A stretch of 64,000 bases of DNA from Comamonas sp. KCTC 72670 (lineage in GTDB: Bacteria > Myxococcota > Myxococcia > Myxococcales > Myxococcaceae): contig BNCN01000006.1 of the NCBI GenBank assembly GCA_014656495.1, forward strand, positions 372,001-436,000, given 5' to 3'. The position numbers and the translations under genes were made by a program. The notes under the pieces are model-generated. The model worked only from the letters and a program-made list of their open reading frames with translations, did not search any database and was not told the DNA's origin. Positions 52,823 through 61,831 of this stretch are shown piece after piece (within the stretch, counting starts at the first letter, position 1; the number at the start of each line of letters is the position of its first letter).

Positions 52823-54751
52823 TCAGGTCAACGACGCACGGCAGAAGTCGAGCACCTCGACGAAGGGCCAGGCCTCCAACGCCCCGAACATCGCGTGGCC
52901 TCCGAGCTTCGCCCGGGTGAGGGCGGGGCTGCTCAACCCACAGAGGAACCGCGCGGACTGACGCGGGTGGCGCAGGGCCTCGGGATGCCGCGCCATCAGG
53001 ACCCGGAAGGCGGCCACGTCCAGCTTCGCGGGTAGCGTAGGGCTCGGACGGGGGGAGGGCAGGACCTGCGCCTCGCCCGTGCGGCAGAACGTGCAGTGTC
53101 CACACGGCGCGTCGCGCGATTGGCCGAAGTGAGACACCAGGGCGTTGCTCTGGCACCCCGGGTGGGTGACGAGCTTCAGCACGGCCTGAACGCGTGCGAC
53201 CTCCTGGGCCTCGCGTTGTTGGAACCGGCGCACGAGCAACGTTGAGAGCGCAGCGGCGCTCTTGTCGGAACGCAACCGCGTGTAGCGCTGGCGAGGCTCC
53301 GTGACCTGTGTCAGCACCAGTCCCTGCTCCTGGAGGTACTCGAGCGCCTTCACCACGCGTTCACGCGGCTGCTGGAGCGCCTCGGCGACCGCGGTGGGTT
53401 CGAGCGTGTACCAGGTGCGGCCCTTCTTCGCGGCCGCGAAGACGTCACGCAGGAACTTCGCCCGTTCACCCTGAAAGCGTCCCACGAGCTCCTCCAATGG
53501 AACGAGCGGCTGCACCTTGTACCCCTCGAAGTACGGCGTGCCCTGCCGGAGAACACCTTCGAGCTCCAGGTACGTCAGCGCCGTGCGCAGCACGAGTTGC
53601 CGCACGTCATGCCGCGTGGACAGCGCGTACAGGTTGACGCTCAGCTCGGGCCCCTGGTCGAGCAGCTCCGCGACGAGCCCTTGAATCGCCTCGTCCGTCG
53701 GCGTGTCGCCGTGCGCGAAGTTCTCCAGGGTGGGCACGTCGTCAGGACAGGCGAACAGCTCCACCACCGACGGCGCTCCGTCCCTTCCCGCGCGGCCGAT
53801 TTCCTGGCTGTAGCTCTCCAGCCCCTTGGGCAGGTTGAAGTGGTACACGGCCCGGACGTTCGCTTTGTCGATGCCCATGCCGAACGCGATGGTCGCCACG
53901 ACGATGCCGTTCTCGGACGCCATCCACCGCTCCTGCACCTGCTCCCGGACCTCCGGCTCCAGGCCGGCGTGGTAGGCCTGGGCGGGGAGTCCCTCGGCGG
54001 CCAGGAACGCCGCCACCCGCTCGGCCGTCTTCTGCAGGGTGACGTAGACGATGGTGGGCCCCGGCGGACGCGTCTTCAGCCGTTCGCGCAGGAGTGCGTC
54101 CCGGTCTTCTGCCTGGACCGGGGTGGTCTCCAACGTGAGGTTCTGCCGGTAGAAGCCGGTGATGACCGCGTTGGACTCGGGGATGCCGAAGCCCTGGCAG
54201 ATGTCCCGGACCACGGACGGTGTCGCCGTGGCGGTGAGCGCGAGCAGCCTTTCGGCCGACACGTCACGCGCCGCCTTCGCCAGCTTGAGGTAGTCCGGCC
54301 GGAAGTTGTGCCCCCATTCGGAGACGCAATGCGCTTCATCCACCGCGAACAGCGCGATGCGCAGCTCGCGAAGCAGGGACAGGAATCGCTCGTTGTTGAA
54401 GCGCTCGGGCGCGACGTACAGCAGCTTGATGGCACCGTCGCGCAGCGCCTGTGTCACTTCGCGTGAGTCGTCCAGGGACTGGGAGGAATCCAGCTTCGCG
54501 GCTCGGATGCCTTGTCGTTCCAGTGCGTCAATCTGGTCCTTCATCAACGCAATCAGCGGCGAGACGACGACGGTGATGCCCTCCAACATCAACGCGGGGA
54601 GTTGGTAGCAGAGGGACTTTCCACCGCCCGTGGGGAACACCGCGAGCGCCGCGGCGCCCGGGCCCAGCAGGGCGTCGATGACTTCGCGCTGGCCCGGCCG
54701 GAAGCCAGTCAGCCCGAATCGTTCGCGGAGAAGGTTCATGTAGGTGCTCAT
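52823..54751 (-). CDS. recQ: RecQ-family ATP-dependent DNA helicase
   Basis: 642 residues from ATG 54751 (MSTYMNLLRERFG). A 3'-5' superfamily 2 helicase for recombination and fork repair. Motif 0 is FRPGQREVIDALL, Walker A is FPTGGGKS (39-46), DEAHC is motif II, and motif III is LTATATPSV. The second RecA-like domain has TIAFGMGIDKANVR and SYSQEIGRAGRDG. The zinc-binding module appears as a lone Cys (HPGCQSN) followed by CGHCTFC. The C-terminal 90 residues do not look like a canonical HRDC domain. Its start codon overlaps the stop of the upstream LysR gene by four bases (ATGA), so it is translationally coupled to that regulator. Confidence 0.94.
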   Translation of the reverse strand: MSTYMNLLRERFGLTGFRPGQREVIDALLGPGAAALAVFPTGGGKSLCYQLPALMLEGITVVVSPLIALMKDQIDALERQGIRAAKLDSSQSLDDSREVTQALRDGAIKLLYVAPERFNNERFLSLLRELRIALFAVDEAHCVSEWGHNFRPDYLKLAKAARDVSAERLLALTATATPSVVRDICQGFGIPESNAVITGFYRQNLTLETTPVQAEDRDALLRERLKTRPPGPTIVYVTLQKTAERVAAFLAAEGLPAQAYHAGLEPEVREQVQERWMASENGIVVATIAFGMGIDKANVRAVYHFNLPKGLESYSQEIGRAGRDGAPSVVELFACPDDVPTLENFAHGDTPTDEAIQGLVAELLDQGPELSVNLYALSTRHDVRQLVLRTALTYLELEGVLRQGTPYFEGYKVQPLVPLEELVGRFQGERAKFLRDVFAAAKKGRTWYTLEPTAVAEALQQPRERVVKALEYLQEQGLVLTQVTEPRQRYTRLRSDKSAAALSTLLVRRFQQREAQEVARVQAVLKLVTHPGCQSNALVSHFGQSRDAPCGHCTFCRTGEAQVLPSPRPSPTLPAKLDVAAFRVLMARHPEALRHPRQSARFLCGLSSPALTRAKLGGHAMFGALEAWPFVEVLDFCRASLT

Positions 54752-55638
54752 CGGGCGAAGAGCGTAACCACGAAGTCCAAGAACACGCGAACGCGCGTGG
54801 GGAGGTGCTTGCCGCGCGGGTACACGGCATGGAGGAGGCACTCTTCACCCGCGTGCTCTTCGAGCACGGGCACGAGCGCTCCGGATTCCAGGTGCCTCGC
54901 CACCATGAAGTCGAAGAGCCACGTGATGCCCACGCCCTGCACGGCCGCGTCGAGCAACGTGGCGCCATGATTCGTGTGGAACGTGCCTTTGGGCGCGAAG
55001 TGCACCGGTGCTTCCGCGCCTCGCGGCTGCATGACCCAGGGGGCCAGTGCTCCCTCACGGAGGAAGCCCATGCAGTTGTGCCGCGACAGGTCCTCGGGCG
55101 TCGAGGGACGGCCGTGGCGCCTCAGGTACGCGGGAGCGGCGCAGGCCATCAGCCGCGTGGCGCCCAGCTTCCTGGCCACCAGCCGTGAGTCCTGCATCGC
55201 GCCGAGCCTCAGGAGCACGTCGACGCCCTCGGCCACGGGGTCCACGACATCGTCTCGGAGCGTCAGCTGGACCTCCACTCCCGGATGGGCCGACAGGAAG
55301 CGAGGCAGCGCGGGCATGAGCACGAGCTGTCCGACGACCTGCGTCGCGTCGACCCGGAGGACGCCCACGGGGCGGTGCCGGGCGTGGGACAGCGACTCCT
55401 TCGCGTCCTGCAGCTCTCCCAGGATGCGCTGGCACCGCTCGTAGAACGCGCGGCCGTCCTCGGTGAGGCGGCGTGTGCGGGTGGTCCGTTGGAAGAGCAC
55501 GACACCCAGCTCGTCCTCCAGCCGGGCGATGCGCCGACTCACGGCGGAGGCGGTGACCTGGAGCTTCCGGGCCGCACGGGTGAAGTCACCCTGTTCGACG
55601 GCGCGGACGAAGGCTTCGATGTTCGAGAGGGAGTTCAT
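54748..55638 (-). CDS. LysR-family transcriptional regulator
   Basis: 296 residues from ATG 55638 (MNSLSNIEAFVRAVEQGDFTRAARKLQVTASAVSRRIARLEDELG). The N-terminal winged helix-turn-helix is typical, followed by VLFQRTTRTRRLTEDG and a substrate-binding effector domain (VLRVDATQVVGQLVLMPALPRFL). It is divergent from a saccharopine dehydrogenase-like gene 99 bases away, so by the usual LysR arrangement it should control that gene and the following amidase. It is also co-transcribed with recQ. No clear T-N11-A dyad was found by eye in the shared gap. Confidence 0.94.
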   Translation of the reverse strand: MNSLSNIEAFVRAVEQGDFTRAARKLQVTASAVSRRIARLEDELGVVLFQRTTRTRRLTEDGRAFYERCQRILGELQDAKESLSHARHRPVGVLRVDATQVVGQLVLMPALPRFLSAHPGVEVQLTLRDDVVDPVAEGVDVLLRLGAMQDSRLVARKLGATRLMACAAPAYLRRHGRPSTPEDLSRHNCMGFLREGALAPWVMQPRGAEAPVHFAPKGTFHTNHGATLLDAAVQGVGITWLFDFMVARHLESGALVPVLEEHAGEECLLHAVYPRGKHLPTRVRVFLDFVVTLFAR

Positions 55639-55737
55639 TGATGCGTGGCCCGCACAGATGATGTTCACGGACCTCATTCGCATTCCACCTCGCCGCGCGA
55701 CAGAACCGTTCGGGATTCGTTACGGAGAGGTTCGAGC
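55639..55737. promoter_or_regulatory. Divergent promoter region between LysR and dehydrogenase genes
   Basis: Ninety-nine bases separate the two start codons and must contain both promoters and presumably the LysR binding site. GGAGAGG (55724-55730) is the ribosome-binding site of the rightward gene. No inverted repeat stands out. Confidence 0.45.
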
Positions 55738-56886
55738 ATGGATGCAGCGGGACGGAGCGGGGACATCATCGTCGTTGGTGGGTATGGGCAGGTCGGACGG
55801 GAGGTGGTGCGCGTCCTGGCACCCGCTTTCCCGGGGCGTGTGGTGGTGGCGGGGCGGAGCGGCGAGCGCGCGGCGGCCCTCGCGAGGCGAACGGGGGAGG
55901 GCACCCGAGGGCTCGCGCTGGATGTCACGTCACCCACGGCCCTTGCACACATCGAAGGCGCCGCGCTGGTGGTGATGTGCCTGGACCAGCGCACGACGTC
56001 CTTCGTCGAGCACTGTCTGAGAGCAGGCATCGACTATGTGGACGTGACGGCCAACGGTGACGCGCTGGCGGCCTTCGAGCACCTGGGACCGCTCGCCCGT
56101 GAGGCCGGGAGCACCGCTGTCGTCAGCGTCGGAATCGCGCCGGGCCTCACCCAACTGCTGGCGGCACAGGCCGTGTCCCGGCTCGAGGTGACGCAGCGCC
56201 TGGACCTCTTCGTTCTGCTGGGCGCGGGGGATGTCCACGGCGCAGCGGCCATCGAATGGACGCTGGAGAACCTGGCCGCTCCGTTCGAGGTCTACCGGGA
56301 CGGTGCGCTCCTGCGGGTCCACGGGTTTGACGAAGCCACGGACGTTCAGTTCCCAGGAGAGCGCGAGGCGCACCGGGCGTGGCGATTCAACTTCCCGGAC
56401 CAGCGTGCCGCCGCGCGGACCTTGTCCGTGCCCACGGTCTCCACGTGGCTTCGCTTGGACCCCTCCTGGCTTGGCGGACTGGTCGCGTTCGCCGTGAAAG
56501 CCGGGCTGGGGCGCCTGATGCACCGGGCCTGGGCTCGTCGCGCGCTGACGTGGCTTTCGCAGCGCGTTCACGCCGGCTCGGACGCGTTCGCGGTGATGGC
56601 GCGCGCGGAGGGGCAGGTCGCGGGTGTGCCCGCCGTCCGGTGGGCCGCGGTGCAAGGCCACCGGGAAGCGGAGTCGACGGGCCGGGTCGCCGCGGAGGTG
56701 GCTCGGGAGCTGCTCAGGGGCCGGAGGCCCGGCGGTGTGCTTCACCTGGACCAGTTCGTCGCGCAGCCCGAGGCTTTCGTCCGGCGCGTCGTCGAGGCCG
56801 TGCCGGACGCGCGGTATGAGGCGAGCACCACGGGGCCGGTCACCGAAGCTGTCATCCCCCATGCGGTGCTCGCGGCGCGGGGATAG
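55738..56886 (+). CDS. Saccharopine dehydrogenase-like NAD(P)-binding oxidoreductase
   Basis: 382 residues from ATG 55738, with GGAGAGG seven bases upstream. The N-terminal Rossmann motif is IIVVGGYGQVGREVVRVL, then VVVAGRSGERAAAL and the conserved DYVDVTANGDALAAF and VVSVGIAPGLTQLLAA pattern of the saccharopine dehydrogenase/homospermidine synthase group. The C-terminal part ends in PGGVLHLDQFV...VPDARYEA. The natural substrate cannot be read from the sequence; enzymes of this group reduce or oxidise amino-acid or lipid substrates. The adjacent amidase, 11 bases downstream, suggests a shared catabolic or biosynthetic route under LysR control. Confidence 0.85.
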   Translation: MDAAGRSGDIIVVGGYGQVGREVVRVLAPAFPGRVVVAGRSGERAAALARRTGEGTRGLALDVTSPTALAHIEGAALVVMCLDQRTTSFVEHCLRAGIDYVDVTANGDALAAFEHLGPLAREAGSTAVVSVGIAPGLTQLLAAQAVSRLEVTQRLDLFVLLGAGDVHGAAAIEWTLENLAAPFEVYRDGALLRVHGFDEATDVQFPGEREAHRAWRFNFPDQRAAARTLSVPTVSTWLRLDPSWLGGLVAFAVKAGLGRLMHRAWARRALTWLSQRVHAGSDAFAVMARAEGQVAGVPAVRWAAVQGHREAESTGRVAAEVARELLRGRRPGGVLHLDQFVAQPEAFVRRVVEAVPDARYEASTTGPVTEAVIPHAVLAARG

Positions 56887-56897
56887 GCTGCGGCGCC

Positions 56898-58571
56898 ATG
56901 ACCTACCAACGCAACCCGGTGAAGGCACCCCGCGTGTCGGGCATGGCGCTCAAGGCCTTCGTGAACGCGCTCGAGAGCGGCGTCGGGTCCGTGATGCTGG
57001 ACAAGCTGACCCGCGACAGTGGCATCGAGCGCTGGCGCGAGCTCTCCGCTGGAGACGCGCCGCCGCTCCAGTTCCCCTTGCCTCCGGGCTCGGCCGCCAC
57101 GGAGCCGCAGACGTCCACGGAGCAGGCCGCGCGAGCCATCGCCACCGCTTCGGGACCCTCGGACCGCGAGAGCGTCGCCTCCTATGCCCGCGCGTATCGC
57201 GAAGGCTCCGCGGACCCGGTCTCCGTGGTGCACCGGATTCACGACGCCCTCTCGCGGCTGGACACGGGGAAGACGCGCCTGGGCCTCTTCATCGCGCGCA
57301 AGCCCGATGAAGTGCACCGCGCCGCCGAGGCCTCCACGGAGCGACTGCGCGCGGGCCGCCCGTTGAGCGTGCTCGAGGGCGTGCCCGTCGTCCTGAAGGA
57401 CGAGGTCGACCTGGCCGGGTTTCCCACGACACTGGGCACGCGGTTCCGCACGCAGGTGGCCGCCGCGGACTCGACGGTGGCGGCGCGGCTCAAGGCCGCG
57501 GGCGCCATCATCCTCGGCAAGGCCAACATGAACGAGATTGGCATCAACCCCATCGGGCTGAATCCCCACCATGGGGCCGCTCGCAATCCCTGGGACACGA
57601 GCCGCATCACCGGCGGCAGCTCCAGCGCCTCGGCGGCGGCGGTGGCGGCGGGCTTGTGCCCCGTGAGCATCGGCGCGGACGGTGGCGGCTCCATCCGCAT
57701 CCCCGCGGCCCTGTGCGGCATCGTGGGCCTCAAGGCGACGTGGGGGCGCATCCCGGAGACGGGGGTGCCGCCGCTGTGCTGGAACGTGGGCCACGTGGGG
57801 CCCATGGGGCTCACCGTGGATGACGTCGCCGCCGCCTATGCGTTGCTCGCGGGGCCGGATGGACATGACCTCGTCTCGCAGGGGCAGTCGCCGCATCACC
57901 TGTCTGGCTATGAGGACGGCGGGCTGAATGGGGTGCGGCTGGGCATCTGCTGGGACTACTTCGAGGACGCCGACGCCGACGTCGTGGCCCGCTGCAAGGA
58001 GGCCGTGGCGGCGCTGACGGCCGCAGGGGCGCGCGTGGTGGAGGTTCCTCCGCCCGACCTCAACGCCGTGCTGTGGACCCACAGCTGCATCATCCTGAGC
58101 GAGATGTCCGAGGCGATGGGCCCGTACATGAAGGAGCACATGTCGGACTTCGGGCTCGACACGCGCACCAACCTCGCCATTGGCCGGCACTTCCGGGCCA
58201 CGGACCTGGTGCATGCCTTGCGGCATCGGCACCGGCTGACGCGTGAGCTGCTCGCGCAGATGGCGGACGTGGACGTGTTCGTGACGCCCACGACGGCCAC
58301 CACCGCGCCGGTGATTCCGGAGGCGACGCTCCCCGATGGTGAGTCGAACCTCCCGGTGGTCGATGCCCTCATGCGCTTCGTGCGCCTGGCGAACCTGACG
58401 GGCTTCCCGTCGCTGTCGGTGCCAGCTGGGTTCGACGAGGAGGGGCTCCCCGTGGGCCTTCAGCTCACGGGGAGGCCTTATGACGAACACCTGCTGCTGC
58501 GGCTGGGGCGCGTGGTGGAGCAGGCCTCCGAGCACCGGGTGCCTCCTGTTCATCTGCGCGCACTTCGCTGA
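56898..58571 (+). CDS. Amidase-signature-family hydrolase
   Basis: 557 residues. The Ser-cisSer-Lys triad is present: Lys167 in VPVVLKDEVD, cis-Ser241 in ITGGSSSASAAAV, and nucleophile Ser265 in GADGGGSIRIPA. The final part (ANLTGFPSLSVPAGFDEEGLPVGLQLTG) is typical. The N-terminal 100 residues are longer than in simple amidases and precede the SYARAYREGSADPVSVVHRI opening. It hydrolyses an amide; the specific substrate is unknown. It is not a GatA, since no gatB or gatC is near. It begins 11 bases after the dehydrogenase gene, so the two form an operon. Confidence 0.93.
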   Translation: MTYQRNPVKAPRVSGMALKAFVNALESGVGSVMLDKLTRDSGIERWRELSAGDAPPLQFPLPPGSAATEPQTSTEQAARAIATASGPSDRESVASYARAYREGSADPVSVVHRIHDALSRLDTGKTRLGLFIARKPDEVHRAAEASTERLRAGRPLSVLEGVPVVLKDEVDLAGFPTTLGTRFRTQVAAADSTVAARLKAAGAIILGKANMNEIGINPIGLNPHHGAARNPWDTSRITGGSSSASAAAVAAGLCPVSIGADGGGSIRIPAALCGIVGLKATWGRIPETGVPPLCWNVGHVGPMGLTVDDVAAAYALLAGPDGHDLVSQGQSPHHLSGYEDGGLNGVRLGICWDYFEDADADVVARCKEAVAALTAAGARVVEVPPPDLNAVLWTHSCIILSEMSEAMGPYMKEHMSDFGLDTRTNLAIGRHFRATDLVHALRHRHRLTRELLAQMADVDVFVTPTTATTAPVIPEATLPDGESNLPVVDALMRFVRLANLTGFPSLSVPAGFDEEGLPVGLQLTGRPYDEHLLLRLGRVVEQASEHRVPPVHLRALR

Positions 58572-58725
58572 GTAGGATACGGCATAGACTTGGAAAAACG
58601 GTAAAACGTGCCAGGGTGGCGCCGCGGGCTCGCGGTGCCATCCCACGGGCCACGCACTCGACACAGCCCGCGTCATCTCGGACGCCGCTCCCTGGCGTCC
58701 GCACGCGGGCGGGAGGAATGGCCTC

Positions 58726-60195
58726 GTGCAACGTCGTGACATCGCCGGTTCGTCGTCCCGTCGTCTTTCCCTGCTGCTGGCCGCCGCGCTCGTGAGCGCC
58801 TGCGGTCCCTCCGAGCCGGCTGCCCCGATGGACTCCACCGAGTCCACCGGCGTCAGCACCGCCGCGCTCACGGAGCTGGTCGCCAACGGCAACTTCAACA
58901 GCGGAACCGTGGTTCCCTGGTGGAGCGGCGCCAATACCCAGTCGCGCGTGGAGAGCGGCCGGCTGCGCGTGGACGTCGCTGGGGGAACGGCCAACCCCTG
59001 GGACGCCTTGATTGGCCAGAGTGGCATCCCCCTGGTGAGTGGCCGCGCGTACACGCTGGCCTTCACCGCGTCGGCGTCGGTGAGCACGACGGTGCGCGTG
59101 ACGGTGCAGTTGGAGAGCGCGCCGTACACGGCGGTGTTCGACCGGCAGGTGACGTTCGATGGAACGTCGCGGCGCTTCACGTTCCCCTTCACGTCGTCGC
59201 TGGCGACGCAGGCGGGGCAGGTGACCTTCCAGTTCGGAGGCCGTCCGTCGAGCCTCACTGCGTTCCTGGATGACGTCTCGCTCACCACCGAGAACGGCGG
59301 CGGTGGTGGCGGTCCGCTGGCGATGACGAGCGGCTTCTACATCGACCCGAACTCGAACCCCGCCAACTGGGTCCGGGCCAACAGCGGGGACTCGCGCGCG
59401 GCGCGCATCCAGGCCTCCATCGCGAACAACATGACGGCCCGGTGGTTCGCGGCGTGGAGCGGCAACATCACCACGGCGGTATCCAGCTTCGTCGCCGCCG
59501 CGGACGCCGTGGACAAGCTGCCCGTGCTGGTGGCGTACAACATCCCGGGCCGGGACTGCGGCAGTCACTCGGGTGGCGGCGCTGGGACGCCCGAGGCCTA
59601 TCGCACGTGGATCTCCGCGTTCGCCTCGGCCATTGGCAACCGTCCCGCCGTCGTCATCATCGAGCCCGACGCCGTCGCGCAGCTCGACTGTCTGGCCAAC
59701 GACGCCGAGCGGCAGACGCGCATCAGCCTGATTCGCTACGCCACCGAGCAGCTCAGGGATCGCGCGCCCAACACCTGGGCGTACCTGGACGCCGGCAACG
59801 CCCTGTGGATCAACGCGGACACCATGGCCCAGCGGCTGGAGAACATGGGCGTGCGCAACGTGCGCGGCTTCGCCCTCAACGTGTCGAACTTCTACACCAC
59901 CGCCCAGTCAGCCACGTACGCCGGCAACGTGAATGCCTCGCTGAGCAGTCGCTACGGCTACACCAAGCCCTTCGTCGTGGACACCAGCCGCAACGGCAAT
60001 GGCTCCAACGGTGAGTGGTGCAACCCCGCGGGCCGGCGGATTGGCACCACGAACCAGGTGGGCGTCGGCGGCGCGGAGATGACCCTGTGGATCAAGGTGC
60101 CCGGGGACTCGGATGGCCAGTGCGGCGTGGCGCCCAACACGCCCGCCGGGACGTTCATGCCGGACGTGGCGCTCCGGATGATTGACGGCCTGTAG
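58726..60195 (+). CDS. GH6-family cellulase lipoprotein with N-terminal CBM4/9-like module
   Basis: 489 residues from GTG 58726, with GGAGGAAT six bases upstream. The lipobox is LVSAC (Cys26). Residues about 48-188 form a CBM4/9-like carbohydrate-binding module (LVANGNFNSGTVVPWWSG). A poly-Gly linker (191-196) leads to a GH6 domain. The signature VAYNIPGRDC is exact, with catalytic-site Asp277; IIEPDAVAQLDC holds the acid Asp315; the end has LWIKVPGDSDGQCG. GH6 enzymes are endoglucanases or cellobiohydrolases that invert the anomeric carbon. The enzyme would sit on the outer surface, lipid-anchored. A bidirectional terminator follows. Confidence 0.94.
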   Translation: MQRRDIAGSSSRRLSLLLAAALVSACGPSEPAAPMDSTESTGVSTAALTELVANGNFNSGTVVPWWSGANTQSRVESGRLRVDVAGGTANPWDALIGQSGIPLVSGRAYTLAFTASASVSTTVRVTVQLESAPYTAVFDRQVTFDGTSRRFTFPFTSSLATQAGQVTFQFGGRPSSLTAFLDDVSLTTENGGGGGGPLAMTSGFYIDPNSNPANWVRANSGDSRAARIQASIANNMTARWFAAWSGNITTAVSSFVAAADAVDKLPVLVAYNIPGRDCGSHSGGGAGTPEAYRTWISAFASAIGNRPAVVIIEPDAVAQLDCLANDAERQTRISLIRYATEQLRDRAPNTWAYLDAGNALWINADTMAQRLENMGVRNVRGFALNVSNFYTTAQSATYAGNVNASLSSRYGYTKPFVVDTSRNGNGSNGEWCNPAGRRIGTTNQVGVGGAEMTLWIKVPGDSDGQCGVAPNTPAGTFMPDVALRMIDGL

Positions 60196-60205
60196 TCCTT
60201 GGCCT

Positions 60206-60232
60206 GGCGCCGCACGACGTCAGTGCGGCGCC
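60206..60232. terminator. Bidirectional terminator shared by the cellulase and efflux genes
   Basis: GGCGCCGCAC (60206-60215) pairs exactly with GTGCGGCGCC (60223-60232) over a seven-base loop (GACGTCA). It starts 11 bases past the cellulase stop, and its right arm lies inside the last codons of the convergent efflux gene. Confidence 0.7.
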
Positions 60233-61683
60233 GCCACGTCGCTGGCCGAAACAGTCCGGGTGCGGGACACCTTCGGGAAGAAGAGCCCCGCAGCGAAGGC
60301 GGCCACGGTGAAGGCGCACATCAGCCAGAAGTTGATGCTCAGCCCGGTGCCCAGCGCGCCGCTCAGCTTCGCCACCAGCTCCGCGGGCAGGCCCTGCCCG
60401 TGGTCGGGGCTCATCAAGGCGTTGGCCGCGGCGATGGGCACCGTCGGGTCCTTGAGGAGCTGGGACACCATGACGCCGCCCATCAGCCCCACGCCAATGG
60501 CGCCGCCGATGGTGCGGAAGAACATGTTGCTGGCCGTGGCCACGCCGCGCAGCTCCCAGCCCACGCTCGTCTGCACGGCGATGAGCAGCGCGGTGGACGC
60601 GAAGCCCATGCCGACGCCGAACAGACCCATGGCCAGCTCGGGCACCAGCTTCGGGGCCTGCGGGCCCAGCAGCAGCGCCATCAGCGAGGTGCCTACGACG
60701 GTCAGCCCCAGCCCGCCCACGATGAGCGGACGGAAGCCCGTCTTGAGCAGCAGCTTGCCGGCCACCACGGCCGCCAGCGGCCAGCCGACAATCATGGGGG
60801 TGATCATCCCGCCGGCCTCGGTCGGCGTGCCGCCCAGCACGGCCTGGACGAACAGGGGGACGTAGGTGGTGGCGCCGAACATCGCCGCGGAGAAGAGCGC
60901 TCCGGCGATGGACGAGATGACGATGGCGGGCACCTTGAAGATGGACATGGGGATGATGGGCTCGGGCGCCTTGCGCTCCACGGCGACGAACGCCGCCAGC
61001 AGCACGGCCGCCACGGGCAGGCCCCACAGGTTCATCCCCACCCCCTGCACGCCGACGAGCAGCGCCACCACCCAGCCGGTGAGCAGCGCGGCGCCCGCGT
61101 AGTCCAGCTGCTGCGGCTTGCGCTCCACGCGCTCGTGGAAGTGGCTGAGCAGCAGGATGACGCAGCCCACGCCCACCGGGACGTTGATGAAGAAGACCCA
61201 GTGCCACGTGAGGTACTTCACGATGAAGCCGCCGGTGATGGGGCCAATCAGGCCGGCCAGCCCCCACACCGCGCTGAACGCGCCCTGGACCTTCGCGCGC
61301 TCCTCCAGCGTGTAGAGGTCCCCGATGATGGTGAGGGCCACCGGCTGCATGGCGCCCGCGCCCAGGCCCTGGAGCGTCCGGAAGCCGATCAGCATGGCCA
61401 TGGACGTGGACATGCCGCTGGCGATGGAGCCCACCAGGAACAACGCGATGCCGAACAGGAGCACCGGCTTGCGTCCGTACAGGTCCGCCAGCTTTCCGTA
61501 GATGGGCACGGTGATGGTGGAGGACAGCATGTACGCGGTGAAGACCCACGCGTAGTGCTGGATGCCGCCCAGCTCGCCCACCACCGTGGGCATGGCGGTG
61601 GAGACGACAGTCGCCTCCAAGGCGGCCATGAAGAGGCTCAGGGCCAGGGCCAGGGTGGTCAGGGGTCTGTGGGTGGTTCGCAT
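60220..61683 (-). CDS. MFS efflux transporter, DHA2 (EmrB/QacA) type
   Basis: 487 residues from ATG 61683 with about 14 hydrophobic segments, the number expected of the DHA2 family. It opens with LALALSLFMAALEATVVSTAMPTVVGEL, including the D/E residue of the first span. Motif A is GKLADLYGRKPVLLFGI, and motif C is in span five (GLAGLIGPITGGFIVKYLTWHWVFFINVPVG). It exports drugs or a secondary metabolite using the proton gradient. No regulator or membrane-fusion partner is adjacent. The C-terminus is soluble and short. Confidence 0.94.
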   Translation of the reverse strand: MRTTHRPLTTLALALSLFMAALEATVVSTAMPTVVGELGGIQHYAWVFTAYMLSSTITVPIYGKLADLYGRKPVLLFGIALFLVGSIASGMSTSMAMLIGFRTLQGLGAGAMQPVALTIIGDLYTLEERAKVQGAFSAVWGLAGLIGPITGGFIVKYLTWHWVFFINVPVGVGCVILLLSHFHERVERKPQQLDYAGAALLTGWVVALLVGVQGVGMNLWGLPVAAVLLAAFVAVERKAPEPIIPMSIFKVPAIVISSIAGALFSAAMFGATTYVPLFVQAVLGGTPTEAGGMITPMIVGWPLAAVVAGKLLLKTGFRPLIVGGLGLTVVGTSLMALLLGPQAPKLVPELAMGLFGVGMGFASTALLIAVQTSVGWELRGVATASNMFFRTIGGAIGVGLMGGVMVSQLLKDPTVPIAAANALMSPDHGQGLPAELVAKLSGALGTGLSINFWLMCAFTVAAFAAGLFFPKVSRTRTVSASDVAAPH

Positions 61684-61776
61684 GCAGGCGCCAGCGCGGG
61701 AGAGGGCCTCCTTAACGGCTGCGCGCCGGGGTCGCCAGCGACAAGCGGCGTCAATCACGGACGCCAGACGTACGAA

Positions 61777-61808
61777 GGGCCAGCTCCCGGAATTCCGGGG
61801 GCTGGCCC
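61777..61808 (-). terminator. Terminator of the glycine-zipper gene
   Basis: 61777-61790 pairs with 61795-61808 (14 positions, one G-T wobble) over the loop AATT. It lies 23 bases past the gene's stop codon and is followed on the minus strand by TTCGTACG. Confidence 0.7.
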
Positions 61809-61831
61809 TGGGGCTTACAGCGGAAGGTGAA

